Shown: positions 22,250 to 32,659 of the stretch, one piece after another
How positions within the stretch are numbered: the stretch's first letter is position 1
How the letters are laid out: each line of letters starts with the position of its first letter
NCBI GenBank assembly: GCA_963921215.1
Contig: OY992502.1
Location: forward strand, 32,299,264-32,363,263
DNA: 64,000 nucleotides
Origin: Scoparia ambigualis
Taxonomy: Eukaryota > Arthropoda > Insecta > Lepidoptera > Crambidae
Direction: 5' to 3'
Translations under genes and position numbers: made by a program
The notes under the pieces: model-generated
Databases searched by the model: none
What the model saw: only the letters and a program-made list of their open reading frames with translations
Told to the model about the DNA's origin: nothing

Positions 22250-23430
22250 ATCAACTACCTCGAGATATGACGTTATAGTTCGGAACTCGACGAGTATGCG
22301 CATGAAAGCGGCGACGGATGCTCTGGAAGGAAGGCCCCCCTATGGAGTGGATGGTTCCTGTCCACCAATTACAATTAAGTGATTGACCACTGATTGAACT
22401 AACAGCTTCCTAATCAACATGGTGACGTCGCCGAATATAGGTGAAGGCCGGTAAGGGACTTGTTGGTGTTCGTCAAGAAGAGAATTATTCAGGCTGTGAA
22501 GTGGTGGCCCATTATTAAAGGAAAACTACCAATCCATCCAATACCTAGGGGAGACCTTTGCACAGCTAAAACAATAGGTAAGGTCAAAGTAAAAAATGTA
22601 GGTGCGGTTAGCACATTTAGCCAGTGTCATGTAAAAGCGAAACTAATAAATATTTGATAAAGCGTAAAGTAGATGATAATGAGTGATAATACTGATAATA
22701 TAATAATTTATGGCGTTTCCGTAAAGATGTGGGACTTTACTCAGATCTCACACGGACGTTGGCATTGCATTGTTTCGTTTTATTTGCCAACACTCACGCA
22801 CGTTCAGGAACATTAACGGTTAATAACACCACGTAAATATTCGAAAAAACATAAATTTTATAAAATTTAATAAAACTGCAGATAAGACGCTTCACTTTCC
22901 CGAGTTTCCCGTCAAGAAGTCCATTATTCGCGAAACGAAATCTGCAGTAACGCCTGAAAATGTAACACGAGCAATTACACATTATAACCGACAGACCGTA
23001 CCGTCGTCGGTCGAAAAGGTCATTGGTCATTCGACGTTGCGTAAAACTTATTAAGTAGGTAGATACGCAATTTTATTTATATTATTTTATATTCTTTCCT
23101 TGCTTGATCGGACCATCTACTATAGTACATTTTGATTACGCTAAATCCATGGACGTAATATTATTACGTCCATCATTTTTTAAGATTTTTACCCAAACGG
23201 CATCAGAGAGACTCTATCTCAGACTTAATAGAGATGATGCATCAGTCAGACGGAAATCTCCGGTACCTACCTACTAAAAAAGTAGCCAATGGGAACCTCA
23301 ATGAATCATTTTGACAAGCAGAGATTAAAAATAATTATTTCTTGAACTGGCATATCTTTTTTTTTATATCTTTTTGGGTTAAGGAACTCATCCTTTCAGC
23401 CAAGTCACTGTTTTCTTGGGAAGATTTAAA
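22250..23430. other. No gene recognised
   Basis: Flank of the transposon. A GTAAAGATGTGGGACTTTAC segment at about 22720 recurs at about 30870, so part is repetitive. Short ORFs only. Confidence 0.35.
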
Positions 23431-23442
23431 ATTTTTATTCAG

Positions 23443-23578
23443 AGATAAACAAACTTAGTAAAATATTTCAAAAACTGTATTTTTTCACGAAACTTTCAAT
23501 ATTCTTAGTAGGTACGAAACTATTGAAATTATTCGGAAAAATTACAATGTTTGAAATATTTCACTAAGTTTGCCTATC
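23443..23578. mobile_element. Small foldback MITE
   Basis: Arms GATAAACAAACTTAGTAAAA and GATAGGCAAACTTAGTGAAA, both followed by TATTTCAAA, are inverted about 136 bp apart. Abuts the MITE at 23583. Confidence 0.6.
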
Positions 23579-23582
23579 GCTA

Positions 23583-23926
23583 ATGGGCGATTTTCTGACA
23601 GCCCAAATTAAAAAATAAAAATTGGTTCAAAAATACTCGATAGATGGCGTTTTATGAAAGCCGACCCGTTCCTACCTAAGGGCTGTAATAAATTCTACAA
23701 TTTTGCTTGTCTATCAAAAACATAAAAAAATAGTACTTACAAATTTTTATTCAGGATCTCCAGGACCTATTTCTATTTTGGAATGAAATAAATATTACGT
23801 AGCCATACACGTGTTCTTCGTGGACTCGCCTTTTACTAAGCGCCATACTAATCTATGCTAAGCGCCATCTATGAAGTCATTTACGAACCAATTTCTTTTT
23901 TTTTTGGATCTCGGAAAATCGCCCAT
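23583..23926. mobile_element. 343-bp MITE, copy 1
   Basis: Inverted ATGGGCGATTTTC ends and the internal blocks TCGATAGATGGCGTTTTATG, GCGCCATACTAATCTATGC and GCGCCATCTATGAAGTC. Near-identical copies at 30956-31298 and 34120-34462. No coding capacity; the autonomous partner is not in the window. Confidence 0.8.
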
Positions 23927-23929
23927 TAG

Positions 23930-25070
23930 GAAATAAAATTAAACAAAAGATGGTAATTTACTTTTTTTTATTTTTCAGCTGTTTTATAATTCATGTACCA
24001 CCGCTTTTAACTGCATTGTAAGCAAACATATGTTTTGGAGCCTGAAAACATCAGTACCTACCTTGTAAAATTTTATTTATAACTGTGCACCAATTGAAAA
24101 TTGTTAGTTGTACTGATCAGTTAATAAAAACATCGGATATATTTGAAGGAAACATTGGTTATAATTATGTGCTTCACACTTCAAAAAATCCAACAAATAT
24201 TTATTGGTTTTAATTATTTTTTGCTTTGTTTGTTTTTCCAAATATTCGTTGAATATTTTTGTTACATCTGCATCAGCTTTTCGGTTGGGTGGGTCAATTT
24301 ATTTTTATTTTTAATATCATTTTTTACTCAGGGTATGAAATCCATTTATAAGTTTGGTTTTCATCTTTTGATATTAGCAGTTACTATTTTTTAATATTTT
24401 TCTGATGACCCACCCAGCTGTATAGCATGACAATGTACCTACATTGAGTCTCTTGCACACTTAATATTTGAAATTCTTTGGGTTCAAAACTGAAAGTTAG
24501 AAGAATCTGGCGATGCTTCAAAAGTCTCTTGTGTATTTATGGGATAAATATTATGAGGCTGAAAATTGCATGGAGTTTTAATAATTGTTCGCCTGAATCT
24601 TCTTCACATTATAACTCTGAGAGTGAAATTTTATTAACCTCGTTTTCAGTAACGACCTAAAAGTGCATTTAAACATATGACAAGTCAGGGTTATTATTTC
24701 TAAAATTGTATGATCTGTACAAAGAAATTTTCAAGTGTGTCCGAGTTAAAATTTCTTGAGCGCAGCATTTTAATATTTTTTGTTTTATAAAATTCCCACA
24801 ATCTCAATTTTTAAGGGTTGTTACCCAATTATTTAAAGTTAGGTACTGATGTTTCCTTACCTTGTTTATCTATAAATTTTATTATTTGAAGATCAATAAT
24901 CATTTCCACACCTCATGATGTTGTGAGTTTTTGTTCACCGCGGTCCTAAGGATTTTTGCTTTGGCTGCCTTATAATTGCTGGCTGCACCATTGACAGTGT
25001 CAATAGGTCGTCAAAGTTTACCATTTCAGACATATTTTTTAAAGTCTGATTTACAGCTTTCCCATCCAAT
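23930..25070. other. AT-rich stretch, possible 3' exon of the THAP remnant
   Basis: On the minus strand, after a TTTTTTTTAG acceptor at 25077, a segment reads QIIGWESCKSDFKKYV then stop, or KLLDGKAVNQTLKNMSEMV in the next frame; only weak evidence for an exon. A short inverted pair GGTGGGTCA/TGACCCACC lies at 24288 and 24406. Confidence 0.3.
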
Positions 25071-25158
25071 AATTTGCTAAAAAAAAGAAAATGGGTTAAT
25101 TTTTTGTAATAATTATTTGATTAATAATTTTATTTAAACTTCTTAAATAGGTACTTAC

Positions 25159-26040
25159 AAAACTCAGCAGTGTATGATAGGGGTTGCAACTGCTGTTTTG
25201 CTGAATACGCGAACACAATGCTTTACCTAAAACAAGAAGAGTAGATATAATTATCAAACCATGTTCAAAGCCAGCAAACGTCTTCATTTGGACTTAAGTA
25301 TGTTCGTCATTTATAGTTTGTGCATAAGACGCATCTGTGCGTGGTTACAATCTGATTTGTAGACTTCTACTATAACACTCTATTTGGTTAATCAAGACTA
25401 ATCTAGACTAGATAAGAGACTAGATATACATAGGTACATACATTCATATAATCACGTATATTATCTTCGAAGGGTCAGTCAGAGACTAGGCAATGAGGAC
25501 AGCAAAAGTAGTCCTCTACCATAGCCCACTCTTCACCAAAAGCGACTGCACATGTGCTCAGCGTGACAGGTGGTGAGCCCATCGCCGTTCTTTGCTGCTA
25601 GATGTATGTGCACTGCACGGTCTGCACTGTGTAGTCCCTAGTCCGTTAGTCGCCTTTTATGACACCCAAGGGAAGAGAGGGGGAGTATTCTTTCACCGGT
25701 ACGCAACACGGTTAAGTAGTACTAGCTAAGACTTAATATAAATGATTAAAATCGTTAAATACACTTACTGTTTTCAATGGGTGCATTGGACAGTCCACTG
25801 GCTATTTCGTCATCAATAAACAAAGTCGGATATGCCCCGTGATGCAGCTGAGACTTTGAAGAGAAAAATCTTTTCTCGAAATGTTTCGCGCAAACTTATT
25901 TGCGCAGCACATCGTCACTTTGGCCAAATTCACCACTTTAACCAGTTTTGGAGTTCTATTCTATCTCAGTCTTTTGGAATTTAAACAAAATCACGACTTT
26001 ACGTCTGCTGTTGCAGCCCACAACACTATTAGAGCTTGAG
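25159..26040 (-). pseudogene. THAP-domain gene or P-like transposase remnant
   Basis: THAP domains are C2CH zinc DNA-binding modules. On the minus strand, from about 26030, the frame reads SSNSVVGCNSRR..ILFKFQK (start of a THAP fold with a Cys and an F.FQK element), then stops, then VCAKHFEKRFFSSKSQLHHG and AYPTLF, the CxxH plus AYPT/AVPT end of the domain, to a GTAAGT donor at 25768. A second exon (25226-25159) is phase-consistent and reads KALCSRIQQNSS. Stop codons between the two halves of the domain make this a broken copy. Two intermediate Cys and the rest of a transposase are not seen. Confidence 0.5.
25500..25710 (-). repeat. Dispersed repeat family D
   Basis: Contains GGCAATGAGGACAGC, the ACTGCACATGTGCTCAGCG block, GGTGAGCCCATCGCCG, GTCCGTTAGTCGCCTTTTA and CCCAAGGGAAGAGAGGG; opposite orientation to 46885-47130. 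Confidence 0.65.
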
Positions 26041-26136
26041 AGGATAATGATAAAATGATCAAAATTACAAAATCAAAACTTTATCGGCAATGGCGGGCGA
26101 CAGTGATTCTCAACTTGCCGATTTAAACAAACAAAC

Positions 26137-26346
26137 ATGGCGCTTATGCCGCGACCGCACGCTTGCCAAACCTCGGCAAGCCGTCACAAATTCAAACGTG
26201 TGGATAGAATAGAGCGTTTGGCTTGGTTTGCAAGACAATCACAAATCCAAACCACGTCCGCACGCTTGCCACTTGCCGCAAACTCCAAACCTCGACAAAC
26301 GTTTGGATTGATTTGGGAAAACAAACGTCGCCATCCACACGCTTGA
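26137..26346. repeat. GC-rich repeat, left member of an inverted pair
   Basis: GCCGCGACCGCACG, AAACCTCGGCAAGC, TCACAAATTCAAACGTGTGG and GCGTTTGGCTTGGTTTGC recur in inverted orientation at about 30400-30545. Built of many CAAACC-type words; probably a MITE. The pair flanks the 106-bp array and LTR element. Confidence 0.55.
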
Positions 26347-26732
26347 GAGTGCGTTAGTTGGTTCTGAAGAGGCAAGCATGGCGGACATGGATGTTGTTGT
26401 GTCGGCCATGACATTTGGTTACTTGAGTACTTATTTTTATTACAAATATGTTGGTGGCATGATATGGCAAAAAAGATAGTGGATGTTAAAAATCATAAAA
26501 ACCGTACTAAGTAATTATTTTAGAATAGGAAGGTACTTATATATTTTATTTAACTATTGATAAGATTATCAAAATAATTCTACCAACCCTTTTCTTCCCT
26601 TGGGTGTCGTAATAGGCGACTAATGGACTAAAGACTGCACAAACATCCAACGATCGCTTGGTTAAGGACAGATTCTGTTTGGGACAGATTAGGTTTACGT
26701 CAGATACGTTTTAAGACAGGAATACAATTGAG

Positions 26733-27140
26733 TACAAAAGCGGCGATGGGCTCATAAAAATAATACTACCAACCCCTCTTTTCTCTTCGGTGCCGTAAAA
26801 GGCGACTAACGGACTAAAGACTGCACATACAACAACAGCATAGAGCGGCGATGGGCTCATAAAAATAATACAACTAACCCCTCTTTTCTTCGGTGTCATA
26901 AAATGCGACTAACGGACTAAAGACTGCACATACATCCAACAGCATAGAGCGGCGATGGGCTCATAAAAATAATACTACCAACCCCTCCCTTCTCTTCAGT
27001 GTCGTAAAAGGCGACTAACGGACTAAAGACTGCACATACATCCAACAGCATAGAGCGGCGATGTACTCCTCAAAATAATATTACCAACCCCTCCCTTCTC
27101 TTCGGTGTCGTAAAAGGCGACTAATGGACTAAATACTGCA
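26733..27140 (+). repeat. 106-bp tandem array, left part
   Basis: About four units spaced 103-106 bp, each with GGCGACTAACGGACTAAAG, ACTGCACATACATCCAACAG and AGCGGCGATGGGCTCATAAA. The unit is a segment of dispersed repeat family D. A further partial unit lies at 26575-26650. The array resumes at 29466 after the LTR element. Confidence 0.8.
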
Positions 27141-27321
27141 TATACCGGGGAACAGGGAGTGTAAGTAAACCGCAGATGTGATGTTAATACACTGATTTAT
27201 TTAGGTTTATTTAGGTTCTTATATATTAAATACAACCTGACTTATCTCGTAATGTTTTATCTTACTTTAACTATGAACAGGCTTTATCTTGCTTTATTTA
27301 ACTACGTGACGAACCGGCACA
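27141..27321 (-). repeat. 3' LTR
   Basis: 181 bp, no difference seen from the other LTR; adjacent inner sequence is the polypurine tract at about 27322-27340. Confidence 0.88.
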
Positions 27322-27679
27322 GTACTCCCCCCTTTTTAAAAAGATACAAGACTAAACAGCATACGATAATAACTTAACGACTAAATTGCTTATACTAAAT
27401 TTAGGTACATAATTTGGTTTTTAACATTAATGTAAACGGAAAAATAACAAGTTCTCACTATGTGTATAAAAATGTAAACATGACAATACCAAGTTGTATA
27501 AAACATAAAAAACGTAATATATAAACAAAGATGAAAATAGGGTCAATGGAGTTCGCCAATATGCTGACGTCTGTTTGGGCGCGAGTCCGCCGGCCGTGAA
27601 CTTGAAGAAACTGCTGACGTCTGTTTGGGGGCTCGATGCGGTGCGAGGAATGCGGTGGTTGCGATAAATGTAAATTTAT

Positions 27680-27937
27680 TTAATTGTCTTGGCAATTATG
27701 AGTTTTTGCGCCGGCCAGTGACTTCATTCTTCTATCCAAGGCCTTCGTAATAACATATACTAACATAATTAATATAATCAATACGACTTGCCCGACTACC
27801 ATGTTGCGAGTCCATCGCAACTCATCCAGGATCCCTTGCCTTAGCTGGTCTGCCTCATCTTTGTTAAGGCAGCTGTCGGCGTTGTAGATTATTTGGTCCT
27901 TGGAGCTCTGGTTGCCCATCTTGGTGGTTCTCGGCAT
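27680..27937 (-). CDS. Small membrane ORF downstream of integrase in the LTR element
   Basis: 85 codons from an ATG at 27937, lying between the integrase stop (28019) and the polypurine tract, where some LTR elements carry an env-like or accessory gene. The second Met gives MGNQSSK, a good N-myristoylation signal. Residues about 49-65 (MVVGQVVLIILIMLVYV) form a clear membrane segment, followed by a basic RRMK. No glycoprotein features, so not an obvious envelope. I do not recognise a family; it could be an accessory protein, or the cut end of a longer ORF. Confidence 0.5.
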   Translation of the reverse strand: MPRTTKMGNQSSKDQIIYNADSCLNKDEADQLRQGILDELRWTRNMVVGQVVLIILIMLVYVITKALDRRMKSLAGAKTHNCQDN

Positions 27938-28018
27938 TGTATGGTGGTGATACTTGGGGCGAAGTTACTTGATTGACCATTATTTAATAAACACAGTATT
28001 TAAATAAAAATAAATGTT

Positions 28019-29278
28019 TTATTCATCAAAACTGAATCGAGCTACCGGTTTGACCGATCTTCCAGATATTGTAACAAACGTGCTTCCTCCAGTTTTCTCA
28101 GGCACGTTTTCGCTACCGTTATTCATAATAAATGCAGGTTTTAATCTGTCTATTGATATTGTTGACTCTCTGTCATTTATTTTAATTACAAATGCTTTTT
28201 CCATTCGCTTTATAACTGGGTACGGCCCTTCGTAAGGTGGGCATAAACTTTTTCGTATTCTATCGCAGCGAACAAAGACATGAGAACATTCATAAAGTTC
28301 CGGATGTACGAATATTGATTGGCTGTGTTTTTGTCGTTTCGGAACTGAGGTCATTTTTGCAATACTTTCTTGAATACTTCTCATAAATTCTTCGTAGGTA
28401 GTATTCTTGCTGGTATTCTCAAAAAATTCACCAGGAAGCCTTATCGAGGTGCCATATACCATCTCGGCCGCGCTATATCCTGTGTCATCCCGAAAACAGC
28501 TCCTTAATCCGAAGAGGACTGAGGGAATATCTTTTGCCCAGTTAACGTTAGCGTTCCTTGCCATAAGAGCTGCTTTTAGCGTCCTGTGAAATCTTTCTAC
28601 CATTCCATTCGCTTGAGGATGATAAGGAGTGGTTCTAATTTTGTGTACTCCTAAGAACTTTGAAAGTGCTCTAAAGGTCGATGATTCAAACTGGCGGCCT
28701 TGGTCGGTAGTAATACGTAACGGGCACCCAAACCTCGTAATCCAACCTTCGTAAATGGTTCGAGCGATTGTTTCTGCTGTAATATCCTCTACCGGAAAGG
28801 CTTCGGGCCATGATGTACAGCGATCTATTATTGTAACTAGATACCGCTTCCCTTGCGATGGGGATAGGGGGCCCACGATGTCCACGTGTAGGTGGACAAA
28901 CCTGGGCGCAGGCATAAATCTTCCCAGCGGTGAAGCTGTATGCCTATGCACTTTAGATTTTTGACACGATAAGCAGGTTTTACACCAGCTGTTGATATCT
29001 TTATTCATACCAGACCATATATATTTTTGTGTTATTAGTTTCCGTGTCGTACGCGTACCGGGGTGACTAAGGCCGTGTGTAATGTCGAAAACTTGTTTCC
29101 GAAATTGTAACGGTAGGTAAGGTCTATTTTTCCCCGTAGACGTATCGCATACAATCGTGACTTTTGACCCTGGTAATCTGACCTTATCAAACTGCAATCT
29201 AACATTTCTTTTCAGCTGTGATAGTTCCGCGTTATTGTGTTGGTGCAGAAGGTTACTGCTCTCTGTCGGGGTCACCAA
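28019..29278 (-). CDS. Retrotransposon integrase (3' part of pol)
   Basis: 419 open codons on the minus strand. Order: end of the RNase H-integrase linker (CDTSTGKNRPYLP), HHCC zinc domain (HGLSHPG.. to CKTCLSCQKSKVHRH), catalytic core with Asp in HVDIVGPL, Asp in TTDQGRQF and Glu in HPQANGMVERFHR, and a C-terminal region with YEGPYPVIKR. Complete D-D-35-E integrase. The frame opens at a non-ATG codon inside the primer-binding site because a deletion fused the leader to pol, so it probably lacks a start. It would join element DNA to host DNA if expressed. Confidence 0.85.
   Translation of the reverse strand: MVTPTESSNLLHQHNNAELSQLKRNVRLQFDKVRLPGSKVTIVCDTSTGKNRPYLPLQFRKQVFDITHGLSHPGTRTTRKLITQKYIWSGMNKDINSWCKTCLSCQKSKVHRHTASPLGRFMPAPRFVHLHVDIVGPLSPSQGKRYLVTIIDRCTSWPEAFPVEDITAETIARTIYEGWITRFGCPLRITTDQGRQFESSTFRALSKFLGVHKIRTTPYHPQANGMVERFHRTLKAALMARNANVNWAKDIPSVLFGLRSCFRDDTGYSAAEMVYGTSIRLPGEFFENTSKNTTYEEFMRSIQESIAKMTSVPKRQKHSQSIFVHPELYECSHVFVRCDRIRKSLCPPYEGPYPVIKRMEKAFVIKINDRESTISIDRLKPAFIMNNGSENVPEKTGGSTFVTISGRSVKPVARFSFDE
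29265..29277 (-). promoter_or_regulatory. Primer-binding site (tRNA-Trp)
   Basis: The plus strand here reads GTCGGGGTCACCA, identical to a tRNA-Trp 3' end with CCA; it sits 2 nt inside the 5' LTR. Confidence 0.8.
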
Positions 29279-29279
29279 A

Positions 29280-29460
29280 TATACCGGGGAACAGGGAGTG
29301 TAAGTAAACCGCAGATGTGATGTTAATACACTGATTTATTTAGGTTTATTTAGGTTCTTATATATTAAATACAACCTGACTTATCTCGTAATGTTTTATC
29401 TTACTTTAACTATGAACAGGCTTTATCTTGCTTTATTTAACTACGTGACGAACCGGCACA
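29280..29460 (-). repeat. 5' LTR
   Basis: 181 bp; on the minus strand starts TGTGCCGG and ends CCCCGGTATA. No difference seen from the 3' LTR. Confidence 0.88.
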
Positions 29461-29465
29461 CTGCA

Positions 29466-29660
29466 CATACATCTAACAGCATAGAGCGGTGATGTACTCC
29501 TCAAAATAATACTATAAACCCCTCTGTTCCCTTGGGTGTCATAAAAGGCGACTAACGGACTAAAGACTGCACATACATCCAACAGCATAGAGCGGCGATG
29601 GACTCCTCAAAATAATACTACCAACCCCTCTCTTCCCTTCGGTGTCATAAAAGCGACTAA
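29466..29660 (+). repeat. 106-bp tandem array, right part
   Basis: Continues the array of 26733-27140; with the LTR element and one CTGCA removed the phase of 106 bp is preserved. Confidence 0.75.
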
Positions 29661-29842
29661 CGTGCTAATAATAGCTCACCACCTAAGCACATGTGCAGAC
29701 CGTGCAGATGTTTCTTGCTGAAGCGTGGACTGTGTGGGCGTGGTCTGTGTTGTCCATAGATTTAAATGATTACTAATTTTACCATAAACTTTAAATAAAT
29801 ATCTAAAAAAAAGTTGTCAATTTATGTAAAATAAAATTCAAC

Positions 29843-30147
29843 ATCATCATCAGCAGCCTATAAACGTCCCACTGCTGGGCACAAGCCTCCCAAGCGGACA
29901 ACAGCACGTGGGGATATTGGGCCATAACCCATAAGGCCAGCGTGGTGGCCCAATGCGGGTTGGTGGGTTTTAACGACTGTCATCTTACGACAACAACCGG
30001 GACCAACGGCTTAACGAGCCTTCCGAAGCACGGAGGAGCTCGAGATGTTTTTAATATGGTCACCGATCCAGCGACTCGGTATTGCGAAAGTTGCATAGCA
30101 GGCAAGATAGCAAGCCGAACGCGCTAGCCGCTGCGCCATCGAGCTCC
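29843..30147 (-). mobile_element. tRNA-derived SINE, family S1
   Basis: Near full-length minus-strand copy from the head GGAGCTCGATGGCGCAGCGG (about 30147) to the ATCATCATCAGCAGCC tail (about 29843). Confidence 0.75.
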
Positions 30148-30284
30148 TCGAGAATATCCTCCTCCACCTCGAAATTAAATTCACTCATTCCATAACATCT
30201 TTCATTTTTCACATGAGTAAAACTAAAACCTAAATAAATTAGCACGTCTGTTCGCCACCAGGTGCACTAACGAGAATGAAATGC

Positions 30285-30545
30285 GCACAAACGTGTGGAC
30301 CGCTTCGCAAGCGCTTGTGGCAAATTCCCTTTGATTTTTGAAAACAAACACTCGACAAAAAACCGACATTCGGCGGATCAGCTTCAAGCGCTTGCAAACC
30401 TAGGCAAACCTACGCAAACCAAGCCAAACGCTCTATCCACACGTTTGAATTTGTGACGGCTTGTCGAGGTTTGCCAAGCGCCTGCCTAGGGTTTGTAGAG
30501 GTTTGGAGTTTGTGGCAAGTGGCAAACGTGCGGTCGCGGCATTAG
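30285..30545. repeat. GC-rich repeat, right member of an inverted pair
   Basis: Inverted counterpart of 26137-26346: CCACACGTTTGAATTTGTGA, GGCTTGTCGAGGTTTGCC, GTGCGGTCGCGGC. Confidence 0.55.
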
Positions 30546-30955
30546 AGGAATGGCGGCGAAGGGGCGAGGAAGGAGAAAGAGGGGTGAAGTATGTGTCAAA
30601 ATCGTTTATTGAGACCATAGACACTAAGGCTAGAAAGAGTTGTATGAAGATTACCGCCCGTGGACTCTATCAACGTTCATTTAGTAGAGTCTGTGCGTGC
30701 AGAGCTTGATTTTTTTTTTATATTTGTTCCGTGAAGGAACAGGCTAAGGTCTGAGACCATACTGCCAAGTCATTAGTTTCTTTATTTCTTTTTTTCCCCT
30801 TGATGATAATGAGTGGCGATTAAGATGATGAATGATAAATGATCTTCCCTTAACCCCTAGAGTCCTCAGTAAAGATGTGGGACTTTACTGAGGTCTCACG
30901 CTGCCTGTGACAGGTGTCAAATTGTCATGCCTAGGATGGAGACATTACAGACGTA

Positions 30956-31298
30956 ATGGGCGATTTTCTGACAGCCCAAATTAAAAAGTAAAAATTAGTT
31001 CAAAAACACTCGATAGATGTCGTTTTATGAAAGCTGGGCTACTTATGGGCTGTAATAAGTTCTACACTTTTACTTGTCTACCAAAAGAATAAAAAAATAG
31101 TATTTACTTACCTATTTATATTCAGGACATCCAGAACCTATTTCTATTTTGGAATAGAATAAATATTACGCAGCCATACACGTGCTCTTCATGAACCCGC
31201 TTTTTACTAAGCGCCATACTAATCTATGCTAAGCGCCATCTATGAAGTCATTTACGAACCAATTTCTTTTTTTTTTTTTATCTCGGAAAATCGCCCAT
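30956..31298. mobile_element. 343-bp MITE, copy 2
   Basis: ATGGGCGATTTTC ends inverted; same interior as copies at 23583 and 34120, closer to the latter (TCGATAGATGTCG, GTGCTCTTCATGAACCCGC). Confidence 0.8.
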
Positions 31299-31564
31299 TG
31301 AATCAAATGATAATTGAATTTATCAATTGAATATCATTTTCTGCGGTAAATTGTTTTTTTGCTTTAAACTAACATTTTGGATGCTATTTAGATCACATAA
31401 TTTTTAGAAATACATATTAATATGTAAATAAAAATACGTGAATAGATTTTGAATGTTTTAATCATTAACAAATTCTTAATAATGTATTGGAGTACAACCT
31501 AAATCACCACTGTAATTACTTGAGTCAAACAGTCCTATAAATTAATTATTAAATTGGATAAAAT

Positions 31565-31760
31565 GTTTACTAGAAAAAATCAACCAGTCTCAGGAAGCTC
31601 GAATGAGATTCGAACCCACGACCTTTGGATTGCCGGTCCACTGCTCTAACCACTGAGCTACCGAGACCCCAGAAGACTTGATTTATGCTGCAAGCCAGCG
31701 TAAATCAAACTACTAGGAAAACATTTTATCCAATATTTATATAGCATTGTGAATGCAAAA
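31565..31760 (-). mobile_element. tRNA-derived SINE, family S2
   Basis: Minus-strand copy with GGTCTCGGTAGCTCAGTGG and GGGTTCGAATCTCATTCGA; flanked inside by the GCTGGCTTGCAGCATAAATC-type segment of the family. Confidence 0.75.
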
Positions 31761-32199
31761 TTTCAATAATAAAGATAATTATTAATTCTTGGTCACAAAA
31801 GTTGTCAAATTTTACTACACGCTTAAAATAACCTTTTAGTTCTTTAATTTTATAAACCACTTTTTTCCAATCATCAGGGGTAACATGTTCACATGCATCA
31901 TGCATGATTGTGGTAATGTTAGCATTTTAGCACTCACCATGGACGTATGCGATTACAAAATTCGCAAATGTCCACGGGTGACCATACTCACCCTGGACGT
32001 ATGCGAAAATTTCGCGCTGGGTGACTATACTCACCATGGACGTGACAGTGGTTAAAAGAAAATTAATCACAACTGTCACACCGCACCAAATTAAGCATAG
32101 CCCGAACTATGGTGATTGAATAACGGATAAACATAAATAAAATTTATTACTAACAAACATCCATGATTTGGTCACAAATGCTCGTGCTCACCACACAAA

Positions 32200-32620
32200 C
32201 ATTTGCCCTTACCGGGATTCGAACCCGGGACCGTTACCGCTGACCACTCGACTACCCGGCCGTCCGAGCGTTTAGTTGTAAAGAAAATGGAAGAGTACCA
32301 GTACACACATTTGACTTGAGCCCAAATCAGTTCTTGCACGACTTAGGCAATCGTATAAAAACAAGATGGCTCCCAACTCTCACCCCTACCCAACCCGTCA
32401 CAGATGCAGTAGTGCGAAGAACATTTACCCCTGCCGAGATTTGTACCCGGGACCGTTGCCGCTGACCACTCGACCACCCGGCCGTCCGAGCGTTCAGTTG
32501 TAAAGAAAATGGAAGAGTACGAGTTCACACATTTGACTTGAGCCCAAATCAGTTCTTGCACAATCAGTTCTTGCACGAGGCACTTGTATCAAAACAAGAT
32601 GGCTCCCACCCACCCCCCAC
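32200..32620 (-). repeat. Tandemly duplicated tRNA-derived SINE, family S4
   Basis: Two tRNA-like blocks (CCGGGTTCGAATCCCGG type near 32215-32265; decayed partner near 32425-32487) lie about 221 bp apart with matching intervening blocks CATTTGACTTGAGCCCAAAT and ACAAGATGGCTCCCA. The second unit also has a 15-bp internal duplication (AATCAGTTCTTGCAC). Confidence 0.65.
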
Positions 32621-32659
32621 CCAACCCGTCACAGATGCGGTAGAGCGAAGTTCATTTCC

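Larger units (their letters stand above)
27141..29460 (-). mobile_element. Internally deleted Ty3/Gypsy-type LTR retrotransposon
   Basis: Two 181-bp LTRs (27141-27321 and 29280-29460) that look identical, TG..TA on the minus strand, with 5-bp duplications CTGCA at 27136-27140 and 29461-29465. The primer-binding site GTCGGGGTCACCA (29265-29277, 2 nt from the LTR) matches the 3' end of tRNA-Trp, as in the CsRn1 group. A purine tract (AAAAAGGGGGGAG) precedes the 3' LTR. Gag, protease, reverse transcriptase and RNase H are deleted; only integrase and a small 3' ORF remain. Identical LTRs imply recent insertion. Confidence 0.88.

Noticed and set aside
24285..24418. Short inverted pair GGTGGGTCA/TGACCCACC
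   Set aside because: Arms of only about 13 bp, no target duplication; could be chance.
26711..26899. 62-codon minus-strand ORF with repeated MSPSPL
   Set aside because: Lies inside the 106-bp tandem array and simply translates the repeat.
26733..27140. CRISPR-like spaced repeats
   Set aside because: Whole units are repeated without unique spacers, in a eukaryotic context.
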